Assembly (NCBI GenBank): GCA_003249215.1
Contig: QKJR01000092.1
Location: 1-52,873, forward strand
Length of the DNA: 52,873 nt
Reading direction: 5' to 3'
From: Rhodobacterales bacterium
GTDB lineage: Bacteria > Pseudomonadota > Alphaproteobacteria > Rhodobacterales > Rhodobacteraceae
The translations under genes were made by a program, and so were the position numbers. The notes beneath the pieces are model-generated. The model had not been told where the DNA came from. It ran no database searches and saw only the letters and a program-made list of their open reading frames with translations. Position 1 is the stretch's first letter. The number at the start of each line of letters is the position of its first letter. Shown piece after piece: positions 44,150 to 51,820 of the stretch.

Positions 44150-45117
44150 TGGATTACGCAACGCTTCTGCAGATCCTCGACACGACGGTGCGCTTCGCCA
44201 CACCGCTGCTGCTCGCCTGTCTCGCGGGGCTCTATTCCGAGCGCTCGGGCGTCTTCGACATCGGGCTCGAGGGCAAGATGCTGATGGCGGGCATGTCGGC
44301 CGGCGCGGTCGCGGCGCTGACCGGTTCGGTCTGGCTCGGGCTGCTGGCGGCGATCGCGGGCTCGGTCCTCTTCTCGATTGTCCATGGCCTCGCTTCGATC
44401 ACCTTCCGCGGCAATCAGCTGATTTCCGGCGTCGCGCTCAACTTCGTGGCCTCCGGTGCGACGGTGCTCGTCGCGCAATCGCTCTTCGGTCAGGGCGGGC
44501 GCACGCCGCCGCTCTCGGGCGCGGCGCGGTTCAACCCGATCACCCTGCCCTTCGCCGAAAGCGCCCGCGCCATCCCCGGCATCGGGCCCTTCTATGCCGA
44601 GGTGGTATCGGGACACTCGATCCTCGTCTATGCGGCGCTCGCGGCCGTGCCGCTGACATGGTGGGCGCTTTATCGCACGCGCTTTGGCCTCAGGCTGCGC
44701 GCGGTGGGCGAGAACCCGGAATCGGTCGATACGGCCGGGGTCTCGGTGATCCGGCTGCGCTATACCGCGGTGATGATCACCGGGGTTCTGTGCGGCATGG
44801 CGGGTGCCTATATGGCGACCGGCCTGCAGGCGGGCTTTGGCAAGGAGATGACCGCGGGGCGCGGCTATATCGCGCTGGCCGCCCTCATCTTCGCGAAATG
44901 GCGGCCCTGGTATGCGCTTGGCGCCACCATGCTCTTTGGTTTCTTTCAGGCCCTCGCGCTGCGCCCCGATGTGATCAAGCGCACGATCGGCATCGACATC
45001 CCGGTGCCTGCGCTCGACGCTCTGCCCTATATCCTGACCGTGGTCGTGCTGGCGGGCTTCGTCGGCCGCGCGATCGGTCCCCGTGCCGGAGGCATCCCCT
45101 ATGTCAAAGAGCGCTGA
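44149..45117 (+). CDS. nucleoside ABC transporter permease 2
   Basis: Second permease of the importer. 322 residues with about eight to nine helices. Conserved segments are YSERSGVFDIGLEGKMLMAGM, NQLISGVALNFVASG, and RGYIALAALIFAKWRPWYALGATMLFG. ATG at 44149 shares one base with the preceding stop and has AAGGGG upstream. Its 3' end overlaps the PNP gene by 17 bp. Confidence 0.92.
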   Translation: MDYATLLQILDTTVRFATPLLLACLAGLYSERSGVFDIGLEGKMLMAGMSAGAVAALTGSVWLGLLAAIAGSVLFSIVHGLASITFRGNQLISGVALNFVASGATVLVAQSLFGQGGRTPPLSGAARFNPITLPFAESARAIPGIGPFYAEVVSGHSILVYAALAAVPLTWWALYRTRFGLRLRAVGENPESVDTAGVSVIRLRYTAVMITGVLCGMAGAYMATGLQAGFGKEMTAGRGYIALAALIFAKWRPWYALGATMLFGFFQALALRPDVIKRTIGIDIPVPALDALPYILTVVVLAGFVGRAIGPRAGGIPYVKER

Positions 45118-45913
45118 GCTCGCCGCTCTCGTGCAGTCGCGCGCCGGCACCGCGGCGCCGCGCCTTGGCCTCATCCTCGGCTCGGGCCTCGGCCATCTGG
45201 CCGATGAGGTCGAGGGCGTGGCGATCGACTATGCCGATCTGCCGGGGTTTCCCCACGCTGGCGTCTCGGGGCACAACCCCAAGCTGGTGATCGGCGATCT
45301 CGAAGGCGTGCGCGTGGCGGTCTTCGGCGGCCGGGTGCATTACTACGAACACGGCAATCCCGCCGAGATGCGCCTGCCGCTGGAGCTCTTGAAGGCGCTC
45401 GGTTGCGAGAGCCTGATGCTGACCAATGCCGCCGGATCGCTGCGCGAGGATATCGGGCCCGGGGATCTGATGCTGCTCAACGACCACATCGCCTTCGCCG
45501 GGACCAATCCGCTGATCGGCGAGCCGACCGACGCGCGCTTCGTGCCGCTGACCGAGGCGCATGATCCGGCGATGCGCGCGGGCCTCAAGGCTGCGGCCGA
45601 GGCCGAGGGCGTGGCCCTGCCCGAAGGGGTCTATTGCTGGTTCTCGGGCCCCTCTTTCGAGACCCCGGCCGAGATTCGCGCGGCCAAGGTTCTGGGTGCC
45701 GATGCGGTCGGCATGTCGACCGTGCCCGAGGTGATCCTCGCGCGCTTTCTGGGGATGCGGGTCGCGGCCGTCTCGGTCGTCACCAATATGGGCGCAGGTC
45801 TCTCGGCCGAGAACATCAGCCACGAGCACACCAAGGCGATGGCGCCGATCGGCGCGGCCAAGCTCGAAACCGTCCTGCGCCGCTATCTGCGTGATCTTGC
45901 GGGCACAGCGTAA
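45101..45913 (+). CDS. purine nucleoside phosphorylase
   Basis: Cleaves inosine/guanosine-type nucleosides with phosphate to base and ribose-1-phosphate. 270 residues of the trimeric (PNP-I/MTAP-like) class. Phosphate-binding GSGLGHLAD and GHNPKL at the N-terminus, FGGRVHYYEHG, MLTNAAGSL, SGPSFETPAEIRA, DAVGMSTVPEVI, and VTNMGAGLS at the base-binding site. ATG at 45101 with GGAGG upstream, inside the end of the permease gene. As the last gene of the importer operon it defines the system as nucleoside uptake plus salvage. Confidence 0.94.
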   Translation: MSKSAELAALVQSRAGTAAPRLGLILGSGLGHLADEVEGVAIDYADLPGFPHAGVSGHNPKLVIGDLEGVRVAVFGGRVHYYEHGNPAEMRLPLELLKALGCESLMLTNAAGSLREDIGPGDLMLLNDHIAFAGTNPLIGEPTDARFVPLTEAHDPAMRAGLKAAAEAEGVALPEGVYCWFSGPSFETPAEIRAAKVLGADAVGMSTVPEVILARFLGMRVAAVSVVTNMGAGLSAENISHEHTKAMAPIGAAKLETVLRRYLRDLAGTA

Positions 45914-45946
45914 GCCCTTGGTGACATCCGCACGCTATAGCGGGGT

Positions 45947-45975
45947 TTGACAGGCGGCGCGCCCTGGGCAAGAGT
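45947..45975 (+). promoter_or_regulatory. candidate promoter of the tauE gene
   Basis: Perfect -35 TTGACA at 45947-45952 and, 17 bp on, AAGAGT at 45970-45975, a weak -10. It lies in the 108-bp gap between the PNP gene and the TauE permease gene. Confidence 0.4.
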
Positions 45976-46021
45976 TGGTCTCAGCCCTCCCCGGGTGCCC
46001 GCGCAACCGCCCGGACGTGCC

Positions 46022-46939
46022 ATGCAGATTTACCTCCCCATCGCCGAGGTTTCGGTCAATGCCTTCGTCCTTCTGGGGCTTGGCGGGATCGTTGGCCTGC
46101 TCTCGGGCCTCTTTGGGGTCGGCGGCGGTTTTCTGATCACGCCTTTGTTGTTCTTCATCGGCATCCCGCCCACCGTCGCCGTGGCCACCGGCGCCAATCA
46201 GGTCGTGGCCTCCTCGGTCTCAGGCGTGCTCGCGCAGCTCAAGCGCAAGGCCGTCGATATCCCGATGGGGATCGTGCTCCTGATCGGCGGTCTGATCGGC
46301 TCGGCCGCGGGCATCTGGGTCTTCAACCTGCTGACCAAGCTCGGCCAGATCGACCTTGCCGTGCAGCTCTCCTATGTCGTCTTCCTTGGCTCGATCGGCC
46401 TTCTGATGCTGCAGGAGAGCTTGCGCGCGATGCGCCGCGCCAAGACCGGCGCGAAACCCGGCAAGCGCCATCAGCATAACTGGGTCCACAAGCTGCCCTT
46501 CAAGGTCAAGTTCCGCGCCTCGGGGCTTTATATCTCGGTCATTCCGCCCGCGCTCGTCGGCATGGTGGTGGGGGTGCTTGCCGCGATCATGGGGGTCGGC
46601 GGCGGCTTCATCATGGTGCCGGCGATGATCTATCTGCTTGGCATGCCGACCAAGGTGGTGATCGGGACCTCGCTCTTTCAGATCCTCTTCGTCTCGGCCT
46701 TTACCACCTTGATGCATGCGATCACCAACCAGTCGGTGGATGTGATGCTCGCGCTGCTCCTCATCGTCGGTGGCGTGATCGGCGCACAGATCGGCTCGCA
46801 GCTCGGGGGCCGGCTCAAGGCCGAGCAATTGCGCAGCCTGCTCGCGCTCCTCGTCATTCTCGTGGCGTTCAAACTCGGGCTCGATCTCCTGATCCGCCCG
46901 GCCGAGCTCTTCTCGCTGCATGTCGGGGGCGGGGCATGA
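46022..46939 (+). CDS. TauE/SafE family sulfite/organic anion exporter
   Basis: Inner-membrane permease of the TauE/SafE (TSUP) family. 305 residues, about eight helices in two repeats with the duplicated motif GLLSGLFGVGGGFLITPLL (about 20-38) and GVLAAIMGVGGGFIMVPAM (about 183-201), separated by a basic cytoplasmic loop (RRAKTGAKPGKRHQHNW). Family members export sulfite, sulfoacetate or related anions; the substrate here is open. ATG at 46022 with GGACG upstream. It overlaps the following TIGR02186 gene by 4 bp. Confidence 0.9.
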   Translation: MQIYLPIAEVSVNAFVLLGLGGIVGLLSGLFGVGGGFLITPLLFFIGIPPTVAVATGANQVVASSVSGVLAQLKRKAVDIPMGIVLLIGGLIGSAAGIWVFNLLTKLGQIDLAVQLSYVVFLGSIGLLMLQESLRAMRRAKTGAKPGKRHQHNWVHKLPFKVKFRASGLYISVIPPALVGMVVGVLAAIMGVGGGFIMVPAMIYLLGMPTKVVIGTSLFQILFVSAFTTLMHAITNQSVDVMLALLLIVGGVIGAQIGSQLGGRLKAEQLRSLLALLVILVAFKLGLDLLIRPAELFSLHVGGGA

Positions 46940-47754
46940 GCGGGCGGTATCTCCCTGCCGCGCTGATCGCGCTTGCGCTCGCGTGGCCCGCCACCGCGCA
47001 GCAAGCCACGACCGAGCAACCCAACGAGCCCGAACTGATCACCGCGCCGCCCGAAGAGGTCGTGGCAGGCCTCAGCCAGGACAATATCGGCATCACGACG
47101 AGCTTCGACGGCTCGGCAATCCTGATCTATGGCGCGGTCAAGCGCGATGCGCCCGAGCCGACCGGCCATCTGGGCGTGATTGTGACGCTCGAGGGGCCCT
47201 CGGGCGCGGTCACGATCCGCCACAAGACGCGCGAGATGGGGATCTGGGTCAATACCTCCTCGGTAGGCGTCGCCTCGGCGCCGACCTATTACGCGGTGGC
47301 GAGCTCGGCGCCTCTGGCCGAGATCCTCGATCCCGCGCAGGATGTGATCCAGCGGATTTCGATCCCGCTCGCGCTGCGCAGTTTCGCCGGTCCGATCGAG
47401 GTCGAGGACGCGCGCCCCTTCACCGAGGCGATGTTGCGCATCCGCGAGGCGGAAAACCTCTATCAGCTCGACGAGGGCGCGGTGCATCTGGTCGAAGACA
47501 CGCTCTTCCGCGCCGATTTCACCCTGCCGGCGAACCTGACCGAGGGGGATTACAAGACCCGCATCTTCCTGACGCGCGACGGGCAGGTGGTCGATCAATA
47601 TCGCGCGGCGATCTATGTGCGGCGCGTCGGGCTCGAACGCTGGCTCTATATGCTCTCGCAGAATTACGCGGCGATCTACGGGCTGATGTCGCTCGCGCTG
47701 GCGGTGATCGCAGGCTGGGCCGCGGCCGAGGCCTTCAAGTTCCTGCGCCGTTAG
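46936..47754 (+). CDS. TIGR02186 family membrane-anchored periplasmic protein
   Basis: 272-residue protein of the alphaproteobacterial TIGR02186 family (PF09608), of unknown function. An N-terminal signal peptide (LPAALIALALAWPATAQQ) is followed by a periplasmic beta-rich domain (about 45-235) with GAVKRDAPEP, TVRHK-like TIRHKTREMGIWVN and VEDTLFRADFTLPANL. A C-terminal membrane helix (about 246-266) ends in a basic tail FKFLRR. ATG overlaps the tauE stop by 4 bp, so the two proteins probably act together at the inner membrane. It converges on the helicase gene with a 4-bp overlap of stops. Confidence 0.88.
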   Translation: MSGRYLPAALIALALAWPATAQQATTEQPNEPELITAPPEEVVAGLSQDNIGITTSFDGSAILIYGAVKRDAPEPTGHLGVIVTLEGPSGAVTIRHKTREMGIWVNTSSVGVASAPTYYAVASSAPLAEILDPAQDVIQRISIPLALRSFAGPIEVEDARPFTEAMLRIREAENLYQLDEGAVHLVEDTLFRADFTLPANLTEGDYKTRIFLTRDGQVVDQYRAAIYVRRVGLERWLYMLSQNYAAIYGLMSLALAVIAGWAAAEAFKFLRR

Positions 47755-49298
47755 GCCGGGTCTTCCTCGCGCTCGAGCTTCAGCGCCGCGCCCCCCGTGG
47801 GCAGATCGTCGATGCCCAAGGGCACGGAGGGCCGCGCAAGCCGCGCCTTGGTCACCCACAGGAGGCGATGCTCGGCTCGGGTGATCGCCACATAGGCGAG
47901 CCGCTTCCAGAGCGGGATGCCGGCTTCGGTCCGGCCTGCGCGAAAGGCCGCATAGATATCCGGCGCGAAGACCTGCACGTCGGGCCACTGGCTGCCTTGC
48001 GCCTTGTGGATCGTCACCGCCGCCCCATGCAGGAAGGCCGCGCCCATGCGTGCGGCAAAGGGGATGAAGGGCTCCTCCTCATCAGGCAGCTCGATCTTGA
48101 CGATCGAGGCGGCAGACAGTCGCGGGTCCTCGGCCCCGAGCACATGCAGCCGCGAAAACCCCGGCTTCTTGCCGGGCCCGAGATAGATCACCTGCGCGCC
48201 CTTGATCAGCCCCCGCGCCTCGAGATCGATCCTTTTCTTGCGGTGCTTGAGCGGCAATTCGATCCCGTCGCAAATCAGCGGCTCACCGGGCAGAAGCGCA
48301 TCGGCGGGCGCGTGATGCGCGGCGCGGAAGGCGTTGATCAGCCGGATCCGCGTCGCATTGCGCCACACGAGAACCGGGCTGCGCGCCATCAGATCGCTCT
48401 CGACCCGCTCGGCCCAGACCACGCGGAGATCGCGCGCGGCCGCCTGCTGCACCATCCGCTCGAAGGCGTAGAAATCGAGGCTCTCGTCGGCGAGAGCATG
48501 CGCCAGATCGAGGATCGGGTTGTCGTCGGCCTGCCGGTGGATCCGGTGCAGCACATGTTTCGAGGGCTCGGGCAGGCGCTCGAAACACATCTGACCGGAC
48601 TGGTTGACGGGCGCGAGCTGCGCCGGATCGCCGAAGAGGACCAGCGTCGGGAAGATCTCGCGCAGGTCGTCGAACTGGCGCTCGTCCAGCATCGAAGCTT
48701 CATCGACGAAGCCGATATCAAGCGGATCTTCCCGCCGCTTCCAGCCCTGAATGAAATCCGAACCGCGCAGACCCGCCGCGGCCAGTGCGCCGGGCACCGA
48801 TTTGTGCAGATCGTAAAACGCCTTGGCGCGATCGAGCGCCTCGTCGGTCAGCCCGTCAATGCGCAGAAGGTCCAGATTGGGCCGCTCGCCCTGCCCCGCC
48901 AGCCATTCGGCGATGCGCTCATATTCCGGGTCGTAGACGGGGGTATAGAGAATGCGGTGGATCGTCGTCGCGGGCACGCCGCGGTTGCGCAGCACCGAGG
49001 CCGCCTTGTTGGTCGGCGCGAGGATCGCCAGCGTGCGCCGCTCCTTGCGTCGCCGCCCCTCGAAATCGCCCGAGACGAGCTCGACCCCGGCCTCTTCCAT
49101 CGCCTTGTAGAGCTGCGCGAGCAGCAGCGTCTTGCCCGAGCCCGCCTTGCCGATCACCGAGAGCACCCGGTTGCCGCCGCCGTCCGGCATCAGATGGCCT
49201 TCGAGAATATCGACGCCCGCCGCCTCCAGCGCCTCGGCCACGGCATCCCAGGCTTCGGCCTGATCTTCGGAGAACTGGATATTCGCGGGCAAACTCAT
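47751..49298 (-). CDS. stand-alone RecD-like (superfamily 1B) helicase
   Basis: 515-residue ATP-dependent DNA helicase resembling the RecD/TraA/Dda group. Motif I GKAGSGKT (50-57), motif Ia APTNKAASVLR, Walker B VDEASML, motif III LFGDPAQLAPV, and the C-terminal UvrD_C_2-type motifs TIHKAQGSQW and AYVAITRAEHRLLW. There is no RecB or RecC nearby and no N-terminal RecD2 helix-hairpin-helix domain, so it is a separate small type common in Rhodobacterales. ATG at 49298 with AAGGT upstream. Role in repair is inferred. Confidence 0.88.
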   Translation of the reverse strand: MSLPANIQFSEDQAEAWDAVAEALEAAGVDILEGHLMPDGGGNRVLSVIGKAGSGKTLLLAQLYKAMEEAGVELVSGDFEGRRRKERRTLAILAPTNKAASVLRNRGVPATTIHRILYTPVYDPEYERIAEWLAGQGERPNLDLLRIDGLTDEALDRAKAFYDLHKSVPGALAAAGLRGSDFIQGWKRREDPLDIGFVDEASMLDERQFDDLREIFPTLVLFGDPAQLAPVNQSGQMCFERLPEPSKHVLHRIHRQADDNPILDLAHALADESLDFYAFERMVQQAAARDLRVVWAERVESDLMARSPVLVWRNATRIRLINAFRAAHHAPADALLPGEPLICDGIELPLKHRKKRIDLEARGLIKGAQVIYLGPGKKPGFSRLHVLGAEDPRLSAASIVKIELPDEEEPFIPFAARMGAAFLHGAAVTIHKAQGSQWPDVQVFAPDIYAAFRAGRTEAGIPLWKRLAYVAITRAEHRLLWVTKARLARPSVPLGIDDLPTGGAALKLEREEDPA

Positions 49299-49356
49299 GG
49301 CGCGACCTTACAGGGGCCGCGCCATGACCGGAAGGCGCGAAATCGGCGGGGTCCGG

Positions 49357-49479
49357 ATGCCTCCGGCGGGAGTATTTGGACCAGGAAAAACCATGGTCTT
49401 TTTCTTGGCGGAAATACTCTCGGGGGGAGCCAACGGGTTCGCCAGAAACCGTTGGCGCGGGGGGCAGACAGCCCCCCGT
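49357..49479. repeat. palindromic intergenic element (site I)
   Basis: Left: ATGCCTCCGGCGGGAGTATTT-like arm, N3, CCAGGAAAAACC. A loop of a few bases. Right: GGTCTTTTTCTTGG-N3-AAATACTC. Then hairpin CCAACGG / CCGTTGG (49430-49455) and terminal hairpin GGGGGGC-AGACA-GCCCCCC (49459-49477). It fills the 189-bp gap between the helicase start and the ecm stop, and ends 9 bp from the ecm stop. Confidence 0.85.
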
Positions 49480-49487
49480 CCGGCGTC

Positions 49488-51461
49488 TCAGGCCGCGGCT
49501 TCGCTCGGGGTCGCCAGCGCCACGATATCCATCATGATCCGATTGAGCTCGAAATCCTTCGGCGTATAGACCTTGGCCACGCCGAAACCCCGCAGGCGCA
49601 CCGCATCCTCGTCGGGGATGATGCCGCCCACGACGACCGGCACATGGCCGAGACCCGCCGCGCGCATCCGCTCCATCAGCTCCTCGATCAGCGGGATGTG
49701 GCTGCCCGACAGGATCGATAGGCCGACGACATGGGCCTCATCCTCGATCGCCTTGGCGACGATCTGCTCGGGCGTGAGGCGGATCCCCTCATAGGTGATG
49801 TCCATGCCGCAATCGCGGGCGCGGAAGGCGATCTGCTCGGCGCCGTTCGAATGCCCGTCGAGGCCCGGCTTGCCGACGAGGAACTTGAGCCGGCGCCCGA
49901 GCTGGCTCGAGACCATGTTCACCGCCTCGCGAATATCCTCGAGCCCTTCGGTGCGGTTCGAGGGGTTGCGCGAGACACCCGTTGGGCCACGGTATTCGCC
50001 ATGGACGCCGCGCATCACGCCCGCCCATTCGCCGGTGGTGGCGCCCGCCTTGGCCGCGGCGATCGAGGCCGGCATGATGTTCTGCCCGGCCTTCGCCGCA
50101 TCGCGCAAAGCGCCGAGCGCAAGCTGCACCGCCCCCTCGTCGCGCGCGGCGCGCCACTCGGTCAGACGCGAGATCTGATCCTGTTCCACCGCCGGATCGA
50201 CGACCATGATCCCGCCATCGCCCGCGGTCAGCGGCGAGGGCTCGCCCTGTTGCCAGCGGTTTACGCCCACGACGATGGTTTCCTCGGCCTCGATGCGGTT
50301 GATCCGCTCGGCGTTCGATTCAACCAGCCGCCCCTTCATGTAGTCGATGGCCGCAATCGCGCCGCCCATCGCATCGAGCGTTTCGAGCTCGGCGCGCGCC
50401 CCGCGCTTCAGGTCCTCGACCTTGGCGGTCACCGCCGGGTTGCCGTCAAAGAGATCGCCATATTCCAGAAGGTCGGTCTCATAGGCCATGATCTGCTGCA
50501 TCCGGAGCGACCACTGCTGATCCCAGGGCCGCGGCAGGCCCAGCGCCTCGTTCCACGCAGGCAACTGCACGGCGCGGGCACGGGCGTTCTTCGACAGCGT
50601 CACCGCCAGCATCTCGATCAGGATCCGATAGACGTTGTTCTCCGGCTGCTGCTCGGTCAGGCCGAGGCTGTTGACCTGCACGCCATAGCGGAAGCGGCGG
50701 TATTTCTCCTCCTCGATGCCATAGCGCTCGAGGCAGATCTCATCCCAGAGCTCGGTGAAGGCGCGCATCTTGCAGAGCTCGGTGACGAAGCGGATGCCAG
50801 CGTTCACGAAGAAGGAAATCCGCCCGACCATCGCCGGGAAGCCCGCCGCCGGAACCTTGCCCTTGAGATCGTCAAGCACGGCGATCCCGGTCGCCAGCGC
50901 GAAGGCCAGCTCCTGTTCGGGCGTCGCGCCGGCCTCCTGCAGGTGATAGGAACAGACGTTCATCGGGTTCCATTTCGGCAGCTTTTCCGCCGTATAGGCC
51001 GCCACATCGGTGATCATCGCGAGGCTGGGCTTGGGCGGGCAGATATAGGTGCCGCGGCTGAGATATTCCTTCACCAGATCGTTCTGCACCGTGCCCTGAA
51101 GTTTGGAGACATCGGCCCCCTGCTCTTCGGCCACCGCGATATAGAGCGACAGGAGCCACGGTGCGGTGGCGTTGATCGTCATCGAGGTGTTCATCTGCTC
51201 GAGCGGGATCTGGTCAAACAGCGCGCGCATGTCACCCAGATGGCAGACCGGAACGCCGACCTTGCCGACCTCGCCGCGCGCCAGCACATGATCGCTGTCA
51301 TAGCCCGTCTGCGTCGGCAGATCGAAGGCGACCGAAAGTCCTGTCTGCCCCTTCGCGAGGTTCATCCGGTAAAGCTCGTTCGATTTCGCAGCCGTGGAAT
51401 GGCCCGCATAGGTGCGGAACAGCCAGGGTTTGTCCTTCACGGCTTTGGCTTGATCGGTCAT
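49488..51461 (-). CDS. ecm: ethylmalonyl-CoA mutase
   Basis: Adenosylcobalamin-dependent mutase converting (2R)-ethylmalonyl-CoA to (2S)-methylsuccinyl-CoA in the ethylmalonyl-CoA pathway (also called MeaA). 657 residues. The N-terminal TIM-barrel substrate domain has TYAGHSTAAKSNELYRMNL, AFDLPTQTGYDSDH and CSYHLQEAGATPEQELAFA. The C-terminal B12 domain has the cobalt-ligand motif GKPGLDGHSNGAEQ (D-x-H-x2-G) and GLSILSGSH. ATG at 51461 with GGAGG upstream. I call Ecm rather than methylmalonyl-CoA mutase because it is a single, shorter chain and sits beside ccr, as in Rhodobacter sphaeroides. Confidence 0.94.
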   Translation of the reverse strand: MTDQAKAVKDKPWLFRTYAGHSTAAKSNELYRMNLAKGQTGLSVAFDLPTQTGYDSDHVLARGEVGKVGVPVCHLGDMRALFDQIPLEQMNTSMTINATAPWLLSLYIAVAEEQGADVSKLQGTVQNDLVKEYLSRGTYICPPKPSLAMITDVAAYTAEKLPKWNPMNVCSYHLQEAGATPEQELAFALATGIAVLDDLKGKVPAAGFPAMVGRISFFVNAGIRFVTELCKMRAFTELWDEICLERYGIEEEKYRRFRYGVQVNSLGLTEQQPENNVYRILIEMLAVTLSKNARARAVQLPAWNEALGLPRPWDQQWSLRMQQIMAYETDLLEYGDLFDGNPAVTAKVEDLKRGARAELETLDAMGGAIAAIDYMKGRLVESNAERINRIEAEETIVVGVNRWQQGEPSPLTAGDGGIMVVDPAVEQDQISRLTEWRAARDEGAVQLALGALRDAAKAGQNIMPASIAAAKAGATTGEWAGVMRGVHGEYRGPTGVSRNPSNRTEGLEDIREAVNMVSSQLGRRLKFLVGKPGLDGHSNGAEQIAFRARDCGMDITYEGIRLTPEQIVAKAIEDEAHVVGLSILSGSHIPLIEELMERMRAAGLGHVPVVVGGIIPDEDAVRLRGFGVAKVYTPKDFELNRIMMDIVALATPSEAAA

Positions 51462-51820
51462 GGCGGCCTCCGGTCACGGTCGAATCTGTTCTCCGCAAGA
51501 AAGTTGCGGCTCACGCCCTGATAGGCGAAAGAATATGTCCCTGTCAATTCGCCGCGGCGCGGCACGATACGGATTCGTCCCCACAGATTACCCGCTTTCG
51601 CCCTCGCACGCGCGCGCGAGCGCGTTCTTTAAGGGGGAAGGGCAGGTTTCACCCCGAAAACGCTCCCCTTTCTGGCGCTTGCCGTGCAATGCGACCAATT
51701 GACGGGACACAAAATTACAAAATAGCAACGTCAGGCATTGCAATGTTGCGCGGCGAAAGTTATCCCTGCGTCGAACCGGGCCCGATTCTGCGGCGCGGCG
51801 AAGTTAATCAGGAGTTGCTC
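51462..51820. promoter_or_regulatory. 359-bp divergent control region of ecm and ccr
   Basis: No gene. Toward ccr: TTGACG at 51699-51704 and ATAGCA 17 bp later (51722-51727), in an AT-rich patch. Just downstream are the perfect palindrome CATTGCAATG (51736-51745) and a wider inverted pair GCAAC-N15-GTTGC around it. A second TGCAATG lies near 51685, upstream of the -35. These are operator candidates. The ecm-side half holds CACGCGCGCGCGAGCGCG (about 51607-51624), a GC alternation without clear meaning. CAGGAG precedes the ccr ATG. Confidence 0.55.

Noticed and set aside
10728..49479. The repeated elements as a CRISPR array or as insertion-sequence ends
   Set aside because: They are scattered singly over 39 kb, have no regular spacers and no nearby cas genes, and enclose no transposase.
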